Counted from the first letter of the stretch, positions 46,768 through 57,189 are shown. The stretch: DNA of 64,000 bases from Cytophagales bacterium (GCA_013298505.1 JAAFHY010000001.1:62001-126000); one strand, 5' to 3'. Translations and numbers: made by a program. Notes: generated from the letters alone by a model not told the origin.

Positions 46768-48042
46768 ATGTATACAAAATTTACATCCCTAATTTTACTT
46801 TTTTTACTCGCTGCGGTTACTCAGTCTGCATTTGCACAGAACAAACTGCGACTGGAAGATTGTTACGAAAAAGCCAAGCAAAACTATCCGCTGATCAAAC
46901 AGAAAGAATTAATCAGCAAAAGCACCGAGTACACCATTGCCAATGCACAGTCGGCACACCTGCCACAGTTTACATTGAGCGCACAGGCTACGTACCAGTC
47001 CGATGTAACGCAAATACCCATTGCATTTCCGGGTGTTGATATCAAACCGCTTTCAAAGGATCAATACAAAATTACAGCCGAGGCCAATCAAACCATTTAC
47101 GATGGAGGTGCAGTGAAATCACAAGTGAAAATTCAAGAAGCCAACGCACAAATTGAACAGCAAAAGCTGGAGATCGATTTATACAAAATCAAAGATCGCA
47201 TCAACCAACTCTTCTTTGGCATTTTGCTGATGGATGCGCAGTTACAACAAATTGAGTTACTCAAAAAAGATTTGCAAACTTCCCTCGCCAAAACTGAATC
47301 AGCCATTCGCAATGGCATTGCTTTCAAATCCAATGCGGATGTATTGCAGGCAGAGTTGCTGAAAGCCGACCAAAGAACCATTGAAATGAATTCCGCCCGT
47401 GCTGCCTATGTCGATATGCTCGGGTACTTTATTCGCGAACCGTTGAATGAAAATACCCAACTCGAACGTCCCGCTTCAATAGCCGCACCTACCGAAATAA
47501 CCATCCAGCGACCAGAACTAACACTCTATCAATTTCAAAATGATTTGCTAAGTGCACAATACCGCTCAACTACTACCCGCAATACACCCAAGCTGGGCGC
47601 CTTTCTACAAGGTGGCTATGGCCGCCCCGCATTGAATGCATTAAAAAATGAATTCGACTTTTTCTACATCGGTGGATTACGCGTGAATTGGTCGCTTTCC
47701 GGATTCTACAATTCGAAGCGCGACAAGCAACTGCTAGAAATCAATACGCAATCAGTAAACACACAAAAAGAAACTTTTTTATTTAACACCGAGCTATCTG
47801 TTCGCCAACAAAGCAAAGAAGTTCAAAAACTGCAATCGCTTATAAAGGTGGATGATCAAATCATCGCATTGCGGTCAAAGATTAAAACAACAGCACAATC
47901 GCAGCACGAGAACGGTGTTATCTCTACCAACGATTTACTGCGCGAAATCAATGCAGAAGATACCGCCAAACAAAATCTGTTGCTGCACGAAATTCAATTG
48001 CTCTTAGCACAATACAACTACCAAACTACCATTGGAAATTAA
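46768..48042 (+). CDS. TolC family outer membrane efflux protein
   Basis: Signal peptide; LRLEDCYEKAKQNYPLIKQKELISKS...; coiled-coil composition; operon context. Confidence 0.92.
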   Translation: MYTKFTSLILLFLLAAVTQSAFAQNKLRLEDCYEKAKQNYPLIKQKELISKSTEYTIANAQSAHLPQFTLSAQATYQSDVTQIPIAFPGVDIKPLSKDQYKITAEANQTIYDGGAVKSQVKIQEANAQIEQQKLEIDLYKIKDRINQLFFGILLMDAQLQQIELLKKDLQTSLAKTESAIRNGIAFKSNADVLQAELLKADQRTIEMNSARAAYVDMLGYFIREPLNENTQLERPASIAAPTEITIQRPELTLYQFQNDLLSAQYRSTTTRNTPKLGAFLQGGYGRPALNALKNEFDFFYIGGLRVNWSLSGFYNSKRDKQLLEINTQSVNTQKETFLFNTELSVRQQSKEVQKLQSLIKVDDQIIALRSKIKTTAQSQHENGVISTNDLLREINAEDTAKQNLLLHEIQLLLAQYNYQTTIGN

Positions 48043-48046
48043 TACT

Positions 48047-48934
48047 ATGAACCACAAACTAATTTTCGTTCTATTTCTGGCGCTCGCAGCCTGTGGAAAA
48101 GGAAAAAATGCATATGATGCCTCCGGCAACTTTGAGGCAGATGAAGTAATCGTATCGGCCGAGGCCAGTGGAAAAATTTTGCGACTCAATCTGCAAGAAG
48201 GTGAAACGCTCAAGGCCGGTGATGTGATCGGTTATATCGACAGCACCCAATTGAGTTTGCGCAAAAAGCAACTGGTGTATTCCATTCGCGCACTCATGGC
48301 CAAGCAACCCGATGCAGCCAGCCAGTTGGCGACCATCCAAAAACAAATTGAAACGGCTGAGTTTGAAAAAAAGCGTATCGAAAACTTATTGAAAGACGAT
48401 GCCGCTACCGAAAAACAACTGGATGATTTGAACGCCCAAGTTGATTTGCTGAAAAAGCAATACCAATCGCTGCAATCTTCGCTGGCCATCACCGATCATT
48501 CATTAAAGACAGAAACCCTTCCGCTCAAAGCGCAAATCGAACAACTCGATGACCAGATAAAAAAATCAGTAATCATTAATCCTATCGATGGAACGGTGCT
48601 CACCAAGTACGCACAGCAAGATGAAATCATTGGCAGCGGCAAAGCGATTTATAAAATTGCCAACCTCTCCACCATTTTATTCCGCGCCTACATTACGGGA
48701 GATCAGTTAGCTGCCGTAAAGCTCGGACAAAAAGTAAAAGTATTGGTAGACGATGTGAACGGAGGAACCAAAACCTATGAAGGCACACTCGAGTGGGTAT
48801 CCGACCGGGCAGAGTTTACGCCCAAGACGATTCAAACCAAAGATGAACGCGCCAATCTGGTTTACGCCATCAAGCTAAAAGTGAAAAACGATGGCTTCTT
48901 AAAAATTGGCATGTTTGGCGAGGTCGCTTTTTAA
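48047..48934 (+). CDS. HlyD family periplasmic adaptor
   Basis: SGNFEADEVIVSAEASGKILRLNLQEGETLKAGDVIGYID ... INPIDGTVLTKYAQQDEIIGSG. Confidence 0.93.
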   Translation: MNHKLIFVLFLALAACGKGKNAYDASGNFEADEVIVSAEASGKILRLNLQEGETLKAGDVIGYIDSTQLSLRKKQLVYSIRALMAKQPDAASQLATIQKQIETAEFEKKRIENLLKDDAATEKQLDDLNAQVDLLKKQYQSLQSSLAITDHSLKTETLPLKAQIEQLDDQIKKSVIINPIDGTVLTKYAQQDEIIGSGKAIYKIANLSTILFRAYITGDQLAAVKLGQKVKVLVDDVNGGTKTYEGTLEWVSDRAEFTPKTIQTKDERANLVYAIKLKVKNDGFLKIGMFGEVAF

Positions 48935-48960
48935 TTTTGACACAACCGATAACCATTGCA

Positions 48961-49874
48961 TGATTGCAGTTAAAGTCGATAGCGTAAAAAAAACTTTCAA
49001 AGCCGAGAAGTCGGTGGTCACTGCTTTGCAGAAAATCACTTTTGATGTAAGTAAAGGTGAGCTGTTTGGTTTGATTGGGCCTGATGGTGCCGGCAAGACT
49101 ACGCTGTTTCGAATTTTAACTACACTCATGTTGGCCGATGAAGGTACTGCAACCGTAGACGGATTTGATGTGGTTCGCGATTACAAAGAAATTCGCAAAC
49201 GTGTAGGTTACATGCCCGGTCGCTTTTCTCTGTATCAGGATTTAACCGTGGAGGAAAATCTTTCTTTCTTCGCCACACTCTTTAATACCTCGCTGGAAGA
49301 AAACTACGATTTGGTGAAAGCCATCTACCAGCAAATTGAGCCCTTCAAAAAGCGCAGAGCGGGTGCCCTCTCAGGAGGCATGAAACAAAAGCTCGCGCTG
49401 AGTTGTGCGCTCATCCATCGGCCAAGTGTTTTGTTTTTAGATGAACCCACCACGGGTGTAGACGCGGTGTCGCGCAAAGAGTTTTGGGAACTGCTCCGCG
49501 ATTTACAAAAGCATCAAATCACCATTATCGTGTCAACGCCCTACATGGACGAAGCCAGTTTGTGCGATCGCGTGGCGCTGATGCAAAACGGAAAAATCAT
49601 GGAGATCAATTCCCCGAAAGGGATTACTGAGAATTTTAAAAAGCCGTTGTGGGCCGTGCGCGGAGAAAATATGTATCAATTGATGCAGACGCTGCAGGCA
49701 AGTGAGGCCATCGACAGTTGCTATCCGTTCGGTCAATATCATCACGTGACTTTCACTCATGCTATTCCTGACTCGCAAGCAACAAGCGAGTTAGCAAAAA
49801 TTGCCCCTGTTCTTGAAGTACAGAAGATTTCGGCCACCATCGAAGATTGTTTCATGGAACTGATGCGCCAATGA
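48961..49874 (+). CDS. ABC transporter ATP-binding protein (YbhF N-half-like)
   Basis: GPDGAGKTTLFRIL, LSGGMKQKLALSCALIHRPSVLFLDEPTTGVD. Confidence 0.95.
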
Positions 49875-50614
49875 AAGAAGACTTTGCCATTTCCGTACGC
49901 GAGCTCACCAAACGCTTCAACGACTTCACAGCGGTGAATGCGATTACGTTTGATGTGAAGCAAGGCGAGATCTTTGGATTTTTAGGTGCCAATGGTGCAG
50001 GCAAAACCACAGCCATGCGCATGCTCTGCGGACTTTCTTTCCCTACCAGCGGACAGGCCATGGTGGCGGGCTACGATTTGTATCAAGATGCGGAGAAAAT
50101 AAAAAAGAGTATCGGCTACATGAGTCAGAAGTTTTCATTGTACGAGGACTTAACGATTCGCGAAAACATTCGGTTCTATGGAGGGATATACGGGTTGAAT
50201 GATCACGAAATCAAATCAAAAACCGAAACACTCGTTCATCAACTTCACTTAGAAGAACAAGTGAATAAGTTAGTGAAGTCGTTACCACTGGGATGGAAAC
50301 AAAAACTTTCATTTTCGGTGGCCATGATTCATCAGCCTAAAATTGTTTTTCTTGATGAACCCACAGGAGGCGTAGACCCTATTACAAGGCGCGAATTCTG
50401 GACATTGATTTACCAGGCTGCCAGCAAGGGCACAACCGTGTTTGTCACCACCCACTACATGGACGAAGCCGAGTATTGCGATCGTGTTTCAATTATGGTA
50501 GATGGCCGGATTGACGCGCTCGATACGCCATTGGAGCTGAAGCGAAAGTTTAACGCCCCCAGCATGGAAGAAGTATTTGTGCAACTGGCCCGAAAAGCAA
50601 AAAGAGGAGATTAA
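49871..50614 (+). CDS. ABC transporter ATP-binding protein (YbhF C-half-like)
   Basis: GANGAGKTTAMRML; atypical signature SLPLGWKQKLS; VFLDEPTGGVDP. ATGA overlap with the previous gene. Confidence 0.95.
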   Translation: MKEDFAISVRELTKRFNDFTAVNAITFDVKQGEIFGFLGANGAGKTTAMRMLCGLSFPTSGQAMVAGYDLYQDAEKIKKSIGYMSQKFSLYEDLTIRENIRFYGGIYGLNDHEIKSKTETLVHQLHLEEQVNKLVKSLPLGWKQKLSFSVAMIHQPKIVFLDEPTGGVDPITRREFWTLIYQAASKGTTVFVTTHYMDEAEYCDRVSIMVDGRIDALDTPLELKRKFNAPSMEEVFVQLARKAKRGD

Positions 50615-50678
50615 TAGGAACCTTTGTTGATATAACAACAGCCCAACAACCATCAACGAATAACCATTAACGATATTC

Positions 50679-51785
50679 ATGAAGCAGTTTTTATTTTTCA
50701 TACAAAAAGAATTTTATCATTTGCTCCGCGACAAGCGCACGCTATTCATTTTGTTTGGCATGCCCGTGGTGCAAATCGTTATCTTCGGCTTTGCGCTCAC
50801 TAACGAAGTAAAAAATTCGCGCATTGCCATTCTCGATCAATCCAAAGATGAAGTCACCGCATCCATCACGCAGCAGTTAGAAGCTAGCCAATACTTCGAC
50901 ATTGAAAAAAATCTGCAAAGCGAAGCCGATATCGAGCCTGCATTCCGCGAAGGAAAAATCAAACTTGTCATTGTTTTCCCCTCGCAGTTTCAAAGCACAC
51001 TTTTACATACCAACACCGCCCCTATCCAACTCATAGCCGATGCCACAGATCCTAACGTGGCCAATACACTTACTAACTATGCATCCGCCATCATCCTAGA
51101 TTATCAAAACAACATTCGCGGCAATCAGGATTTCCCATACATGATCCAAACCGAAATGCGAATGCTCTACAACCCGCAAATGAAAGGCTCGTACAATTTT
51201 GTGCCCGGTGTGATGGCCATGGTACTCATGCTCGTCTGCGCTATGATGACCTCTATTTCCATTGTGCGCGAAAAAGAAATCGGAACCATGGAAGTGATTC
51301 TCGTTTCGCCTATGGTGCCGCTGCGTGTAGTCATTGCCAAAATGGTTCCGTATCTGTTGCTTTCCATGATCAACATCGGAAGCATTTTAGTTCTCAGCGT
51401 CTTCGCACTCGATGTGCCCATCCAGGGCAGCTTGCTCTTGTTGGTGTTTGAATGTTTTCTGTTTACCATTACTTCACTGGCACTCGGACTTTTCATTTCG
51501 TCCATTACCAACTCGCAGCAAACCGCCATGCTCATTTCACTCATGGGCATGTTTCTGCCTACCATCATGTTCAGCGGCTTCATGTTTCCTGTCGAGAATA
51601 TGCCACTGCCCTTGCAGATCATTTCAAATGTGGTTCCTGCCAAATGGTTTTACTACATCGTCAAAGCGGTGATGATCAAAGGCCTTGGCTTCTTCAGCAT
51701 TTGGAAAGAGACAATGATTCTAGCAGGCATGACTACGGTGCTCATGTTGATCAGCATTAAAAAATTTAAAACGCGGCTCGAATGA
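50679..51785 (+). CDS. ABC-2 type permease
   Basis: FIQKEFYHLLRDKRTLFILFGMPVVQIVIFGFALTNEVKN; KEIGTMEVILVSPM. Confidence 0.95.
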   Translation: MKQFLFFIQKEFYHLLRDKRTLFILFGMPVVQIVIFGFALTNEVKNSRIAILDQSKDEVTASITQQLEASQYFDIEKNLQSEADIEPAFREGKIKLVIVFPSQFQSTLLHTNTAPIQLIADATDPNVANTLTNYASAIILDYQNNIRGNQDFPYMIQTEMRMLYNPQMKGSYNFVPGVMAMVLMLVCAMMTSISIVREKEIGTMEVILVSPMVPLRVVIAKMVPYLLLSMINIGSILVLSVFALDVPIQGSLLLLVFECFLFTITSLALGLFISSITNSQQTAMLISLMGMFLPTIMFSGFMFPVENMPLPLQIISNVVPAKWFYYIVKAVMIKGLGFFSIWKETMILAGMTTVLMLISIKKFKTRLE

Positions 51786-51805
51786 TACACGATGAGAAAT
51801 TATTT

Positions 51806-51881
51806 GGCGGCACCCTGCGGGCCGGGCTATTCGCTGCAAGCCATGCGAGGCGCATGGGCTTTCGGCTGCAATCCCTTGCCG
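51806..51881 (+). repeat. GC-rich dispersed intergenic element, copy 2, inside the ABC export operon
   Basis: GGCGGC...CCGGGCTATTCGCTGCAAGCC-ATGCGAGGCGCAT-GGGCTTTCGGCTGCAATCCCTTGCCG. Confidence 0.7.
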
Positions 51882-51909
51882 TAGCGGTTTCATTAAACGA
51901 TTGGAGTGT

Positions 51910-53028
51910 ATGAGAATACTGCGGATTTTACTAGAAAAAGAATTTCGGCAAATATTCCGAGACCCTGCCATCCTTCGAATCATCTTCATGATGCCCATGA
52001 TTCAGTTGCTTGTGTTGCCGCTGGCTGCCGACTACGAAATTAAAAACGTGAATGTGGCGGTGGTCGATTTAGACCACTCTACCTACTCCATGCAACTCGT
52101 CAACAAAGTAAAAGCATCCGGTTATTTCAATCTGGTCGATTACAACGAGTCGTTTGAGAAATCTTTGGAATACGTTGAACACGATCAGGCAGATATCGTT
52201 TTGCAAATTCCAGCCTCCTTCGAAAAAGATTTAGTGCGCGAAGACAAAGCCACATTGTTCATGGCACTCAATGCCATCAACGGAGTGAAAGCAAACCTAG
52301 GTGGCGCCTACCTGCGTAGCATCATCAACGACTTTAATCGCGAGGTGCGCCTCGATTGGGTGCAACTTCCGCGTGTCAATCCACAGCCTACTTTTCAGAT
52401 TTCATCCATTAATTGGTTCAACCCGCTGATGAATTATAAAATATTCATGGTGCCCGGCATTTTAGTGGTGCTTGTAACTATGGTGGGTTCGTTTCTCACG
52501 GCACTCAACATCGTCAAAGAAAAAGAAGTGGGCACCATCGAGCAAATCAATGTCACTCCCATTCACAAGTATCAATTTATTCTCGGCAAACTCATTCCGT
52601 TTTGGGTGTTGGGTTTAACCACACTTAGCATCGGCTTAACATTGGAATGGATTTTTTACGGCATTGTTCCGGTAGGCAACCTTTCTACCATTTATATTTT
52701 CGCTGCTGTTTATTTGCTGGGCGTGTTGGGTTTGGGATTGTTAATTTCCACGTACGCACAAACACAACAGCAAGCGATGCTCATTTCGTTTTTCCTCATC
52801 ATGATTTTTATCTTGCTGGGCGGGTTGTATACTTCCATTGAGAGCATGCCTGTGTGGGCGCAAGTGTTTACCAAATTCAATCCGGTATCGTATTTTATCG
52901 AAGTCATCCGCATGGTGGTGTTGAAGGGCAGCACCCTTTTTGATATCCGCTATCACCTGATGGCAGCTGCAATTTTTGCAGTGATTTTGAATTCATGGGC
53001 CATTGTGAACTACAAGAAGAGGAGCTGA
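51910..53028 (+). CDS. ABC-2 type permease
   Basis: LLEKEFRQIFRDPAILRIIFMMPMIQLLVLPLAADYEIKNVNVAVVDLDHS; KEVGTIEQINVTPI. Confidence 0.95.
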   Translation: MRILRILLEKEFRQIFRDPAILRIIFMMPMIQLLVLPLAADYEIKNVNVAVVDLDHSTYSMQLVNKVKASGYFNLVDYNESFEKSLEYVEHDQADIVLQIPASFEKDLVREDKATLFMALNAINGVKANLGGAYLRSIINDFNREVRLDWVQLPRVNPQPTFQISSINWFNPLMNYKIFMVPGILVVLVTMVGSFLTALNIVKEKEVGTIEQINVTPIHKYQFILGKLIPFWVLGLTTLSIGLTLEWIFYGIVPVGNLSTIYIFAAVYLLGVLGLGLLISTYAQTQQQAMLISFFLIMIFILLGGLYTSIESMPVWAQVFTKFNPVSYFIEVIRMVVLKGSTLFDIRYHLMAAAIFAVILNSWAIVNYKKRS

Positions 53029-53161
53029 GCGATGTTCACTTTCGTCCAGTAAATCTGTTCATTATCATACAATTGCTCCACAGTCGAACGCTAAATTAAA
53101 GCGATTTGGGGCCTTTATAGTTGAGAATGATTTTTGAGGAGTGAGGTGTAAAGATTCTATT

Positions 53162-53494
53162 ATGAGCCGCTCCACATCAACCTCTACTTCGTTAGCCACC
53201 ATCATTTTATTAGTCATCACCTTTCCTATTTGGTTTTCCATAGGTGCTGGACTGTTTGGCGTGGCAGTTGGAATCTTAGGTGCATTGTTTGGAGTGATGG
53301 TAGCCATTCTTGGAATTTGTTTTGCGATCATAACATTTCCTTTCAAAATACTTTTTGGCTCGGGAGATGATTGGGGTTGGCACTTCGATATTGATTTACC
53401 ATTCTTTCATACCAACAATGGCTTTTTGGTTTTAATTCTGGTGGCCATTGTGATCGTGTTAATACAAAAGCGAAAATCTCCTGCGAGAAGATAG
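53162..53494 (+). CDS. Small membrane protein of unknown function
   Basis: Several glycine-rich hydrophobic TM stretches (SIGAGLFGVAVGILGALFGVMVAILGICFAIITFPF). Confidence 0.65.
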   Translation: MSRSTSTSTSLATIILLVITFPIWFSIGAGLFGVAVGILGALFGVMVAILGICFAIITFPFKILFGSGDDWGWHFDIDLPFFHTNNGFLVLILVAIVIVLIQKRKSPARR

Positions 53495-53514
53495 TCAGAT
53501 TTTGTTTCTGACTA

Positions 53515-53546
53515 CTTTGTGATTTAGTGCCTTCGTGGCGCAAAAG
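53515..53546. repeat. CTTAGTG-type dispersed intergenic repeat
   Basis: CTTTGTGATTTAGTGCCTTCGTGGCGCAAAAG. Confidence 0.45.
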
Positions 53547-53556
53547 AATCTACAAC

Positions 53557-54546
53557 TCAATTAATCTTCTGATTGACTTTATACGCCTGAATATGATTGC
53601 GCAGCGCGTCTTGCCAGGTAAGGTCAGCATCCCACTTAGTTCCTAGAAAAATATTCCCATACTCGATGTTCTTAAAGTAGAATTTATATACCGCTTGATC
53701 GGCCGGAATGGTTTTAATCTGAAAATCGGTTTCTACAAACATGGCCGTAGAAATTGAGCGGGCAACTTGTGTTACATCATATCCCAGAATCTCTTTGGCT
53801 ACAATGCCTCGTGCATGTATAAACCGCAAGATGGTGCGAAAGCCTTTGGTATAGAGCGATTCTTCGGTAGCATCGACATCAACCAATTCATACTTTAGCG
53901 GAAAATTCGCTTTCAGGTAAGCTTCCAACTCTGCATCATCGGCAGCATTGCCAAACTTTGGAATTGCTGTTTTAAATGATTTAACTTCTATTGGAAAACT
54001 TTCGTTGATACGCCCAATAAACGGATTAATGATAATATCCATTTCGGGCAAATCGTTGATTAGAAAATTTTGCTTTCTTAAATTACTAACCGCAAACCGA
54101 TAGACTGTTCGGAGCAATTCATTCAACGAAACATTTTCTTGTTTCCATGCGGGCGCGTTGTTATCAACCAAATCTTTCTTTCCGTTAAAATTGCAGAAGA
54201 TGAGTCTGTAACCTTTCTCATCTTTTTGAAATAGAATTAAAAATTTGATGCTACGGTTAGCCATGTACGATGCGTAAGCTTTACGCACATCTTGACCAGC
54301 CAACATACGGTGAATATCAAAATACGCAACGGCATCAATGCCTGTTTGTTGAAAAAAGCGCTGGCACTCTTCTAACTCTTTTTGTGGTATGGAGCTTTGA
54401 AACAACACGACCGAGCGCGTTGCAAGAAGCTCGGTAGGTATGGTAGGGGAAAAACTGAGCCTCGCCATCAGTTCAGATTCTTCGGCTGGCTGTGCCCATG
54501 TGGGGCAGCAACAAAACAAAACAAAAAGTATAGAGAGGTATCGCAC
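53557..54546 (-). CDS. Secreted hypothetical protein
   Basis: Signal peptide MRYLSILFVLFCCCPTWAQP; one long ORF. Confidence 0.6.
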   Translation of the reverse strand: MRYLSILFVLFCCCPTWAQPAEESELMARLSFSPTIPTELLATRSVVLFQSSIPQKELEECQRFFQQTGIDAVAYFDIHRMLAGQDVRKAYASYMANRSIKFLILFQKDEKGYRLIFCNFNGKKDLVDNNAPAWKQENVSLNELLRTVYRFAVSNLRKQNFLINDLPEMDIIINPFIGRINESFPIEVKSFKTAIPKFGNAADDAELEAYLKANFPLKYELVDVDATEESLYTKGFRTILRFIHARGIVAKEILGYDVTQVARSISTAMFVETDFQIKTIPADQAVYKFYFKNIEYGNIFLGTKWDADLTWQDALRNHIQAYKVNQKIN

Positions 54547-54623
54547 AGAAACTTAATAACAATGTAATTGAACGCAATATAACAACTACTATTGTGCCAT
54601 GCGCATGTCATAGTCAAAGAAGG

Positions 54624-54947
54624 TTAGACCACAGCGATAAAAACACCATCGCTATTTTGTTTGACAGGAAACGTTTCTAAATCTCTACATCGCTCGGCAC
54701 ACTCTCTTCCTGTCTTGATATTGAACCGATAGCCGTGCCAAGGGCAAACCACTTCACCCATATAATTGATCGCCCCGTTGCTCAAACTCTCTCCATTGTG
54801 TGGGCATTTGTTTTCAAAAGCATAGAGTTCGTTTTCGCGTAGCACTAAACAAACCGTTTTGCCCTTTACAACAAATCGCTGAGGCACATTTTCGCGCAAA
54901 GTATGCTGTGCCTCAACGGCCGATTCAAAAATCTTAATCCACTCCAT
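54624..54947 (-). CDS. Rieske [2Fe-2S] domain protein
   Basis: CPHNGESLSNG ... CPWHGYRFNIKTG. Confidence 0.93.
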   Translation of the reverse strand: MEWIKIFESAVEAQHTLRENVPQRFVVKGKTVCLVLRENELYAFENKCPHNGESLSNGAINYMGEVVCPWHGYRFNIKTGRECAERCRDLETFPVKQNSDGVFIAVV

Positions 54948-55012
54948 TAAAATTAAGTTTGGCGGGGTGCTACTTTTCTTTACCTTCAAGTCAATAACTC
55001 CGTAAAATTACA

Positions 55013-56320
55013 ATGAAGTACACTTACTTTTTACTGCTGGCATTGTGTTCAACACTTGCCGCCCAAGCGCAAGTAAATCTTAAATTACAAGCCAAGCTTG
55101 AACTACAAGCAAAAGAAATCGAAGCTAAAATGATAGAGTGGCGCAGGCACCTCCATCAATATCCCGAGCTTTCAAATCGCGAAACAAAGACAGGTGCTTA
55201 CATAGTAGCACATTTAAAGTCGCTGGGTATTGAAGTGCAATATCCAATAGCAAAAACAGGGGTTGTTGGTTTATTGAAAGGAGACAAACCCGGGCCGGTA
55301 ATTGCACTGCGTGCCGACATGGACGGGCTGCCCGTAACGGAGCGAAGTTCGCTGCCGTTTGCCTCAAAAGAGAAAACTATTTTCAACGGACAAGAAGCCG
55401 GAGTGATGCACGCCTGTGGTCACGATGCACACATGGCTATGTTAATGGCTGTGGCCGAAATATTATCTAAGAATAAAAACGAACTGAAAGGCACCATTAA
55501 ATTTTTCTTTCAGCCTGCAGAAGAAGGGGGTTTGCCCAGCGATGGAACTTCTGGAGCGGAACTGATGATAAAGGAGGGCGTGATGGAAAATCCCAAGGTA
55601 GATGTAGTGTTTGGATTACACATACAATCTTTGAGACCCAGTGGCAAAATTACTTTGAAGCCCGAAGGATTGATGGCAGCCGTTGATGGCCTCACTATTA
55701 AAGTGACGGGAAAGGGCGCGCACGGTGCAACACCATGGGACGGTGTAGACCCCATTATGGTATCGAGCCAAATAATGACAGGGCTACAAACCATTGTAAG
55801 CCGACAATCAGAACTAACGAAAGCGGGAGTGGTAATTACGATTGGAAGTATCCATTCGGGCAATAGAGGTAACATCATTCCTGAAATCGCATTGATGGAA
55901 GGCACTATCCGCACGTTTGATGTTTCGATGCAAACCAACGTGCATGAGAAAATAAAACAGACTGTAACAAAAATTGCTGAGTCGGCAGGGGCCACCGCAG
56001 AAGCTATCATAAGCACTGGGTATCCTGTAACATACAACGATCCAGCATTGACTGCCCTGATGATACCCAGCTTGCAACGGGCCGCAGGTAAAGAAAATGT
56101 AATACAAATACCAGCCGTTACCATGGCCGAAGATTTTTCTTTCTTTCAACAAAAAGCACCAGGCGTTTTCTTTTTTCTAGGAGCCTACCCTACCGATGAA
56201 AAATTAGAAAAGCAACCCGTACACCACACAGCCGATTTTATGATCGATGAAAAATCATTTGTTACTGGTGTGAAGGCACTGTTGGCGTTGACTACCGATT
56301 ACATGTTTATTAAAAAATAA
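55013..56320 (+). CDS. M20 family amidohydrolase/metallopeptidase, secreted
   Basis: RRHLHQYPELSNRETKTG, ALRADMDGLPV, MHACGHDAHMAML, FFFQPAEEGG. Confidence 0.95.
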   Translation: MKYTYFLLLALCSTLAAQAQVNLKLQAKLELQAKEIEAKMIEWRRHLHQYPELSNRETKTGAYIVAHLKSLGIEVQYPIAKTGVVGLLKGDKPGPVIALRADMDGLPVTERSSLPFASKEKTIFNGQEAGVMHACGHDAHMAMLMAVAEILSKNKNELKGTIKFFFQPAEEGGLPSDGTSGAELMIKEGVMENPKVDVVFGLHIQSLRPSGKITLKPEGLMAAVDGLTIKVTGKGAHGATPWDGVDPIMVSSQIMTGLQTIVSRQSELTKAGVVITIGSIHSGNRGNIIPEIALMEGTIRTFDVSMQTNVHEKIKQTVTKIAESAGATAEAIISTGYPVTYNDPALTALMIPSLQRAAGKENVIQIPAVTMAEDFSFFQQKAPGVFFFLGAYPTDEKLEKQPVHHTADFMIDEKSFVTGVKALLALTTDYMFIKK

Positions 56321-56328
56321 TCAACATC

Positions 56329-57189
56329 ATGAAATTGATAATTGTTATTCTTTTTATTGCTGGATCAAGTTTGTACGCGCAAACGGGGTCAGAAATTTTT
56401 CTTTTTGATTTACACCAAAAGAAGAATTCACTTACTCTTTCTAATCCAAAGAATATTACCAACCATACAGGTTACGACAATCAGCCTTCATTTCATTCTG
56501 ATAAGCCGCTGGTTTACTATTCGTCATTCAATGAGGATGGTCGATCAGATATAAAAATTTACAATTTTAAAACAGACGAGACCAAGTCTCTTACTAAAAC
56601 GACCGAACGAGAATACTCCCCCACCCTCACGCCAGATAAAAAATTTATTTCGTGCATCATTCAACGTGATAATAATGCACAGGATTTAGGAAAGTACCCA
56701 GTGCAAGGCGGACAACCATCCGTAATCATCGACAACTTAATTGTTGGCTACCATGCGTGGATAGATGATTCTCGATTACTGCTCTTTGTTTTAGGCGAAC
56801 CGCAAACCTTGAGACTGTATGATACGAAGACGAGAACAGATAAAATCTTAGCAGAGAAGATTGGCAGATCACTGCATTCAATTCCGGGTCAGAATGCGAT
56901 GAGCTTTGTGCATAAAGTTTCGGAGAGCGAATGGATTATCAAACGATTAGATAAAATGACTGGAACGATCACCGATATTGCCACAACGTTGCCCAGCCGC
57001 GAGGATTTGTGTTGGACATCCGATGGGAAAATTATTATGAGCGATGGTACTAAGATTTACTACCTCGATCCGGCCAATGAAAAAAAATGGATAGAAATAT
57101 CCATGGCCGCTAATGAAAAGATAAAAGGCATTACGCGATTAGCCATCAACAAAAAAGGAAACAAGCTGGCGATGGTAGTAGTTGAGTAA
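56329..57189 (+). CDS. TolB/PD40-like beta-propeller protein, secreted
   Basis: GYDNQPSFHSDKPLVYYSSFNEDGRSDIKIYNFKT; REYSPTLTPDKKFISCI. Confidence 0.75.
   Translation: MKLIIVILFIAGSSLYAQTGSEIFLFDLHQKKNSLTLSNPKNITNHTGYDNQPSFHSDKPLVYYSSFNEDGRSDIKIYNFKTDETKSLTKTTEREYSPTLTPDKKFISCIIQRDNNAQDLGKYPVQGGQPSVIIDNLIVGYHAWIDDSRLLLFVLGEPQTLRLYDTKTRTDKILAEKIGRSLHSIPGQNAMSFVHKVSESEWIIKRLDKMTGTITDIATTLPSREDLCWTSDGKIIMSDGTKIYYLDPANEKKWIEISMAANEKIKGITRLAINKKGNKLAMVVVE

Noticed and set aside
46768-53028. TetR-linked TolC/HlyD/ATPase/ATPase/permease/permease cluster as a novel system
   Set aside because: Layout matches the known YbhGFSR/RND-independent ABC-2 export family; only the split NBD and the inserted repeat are noted.
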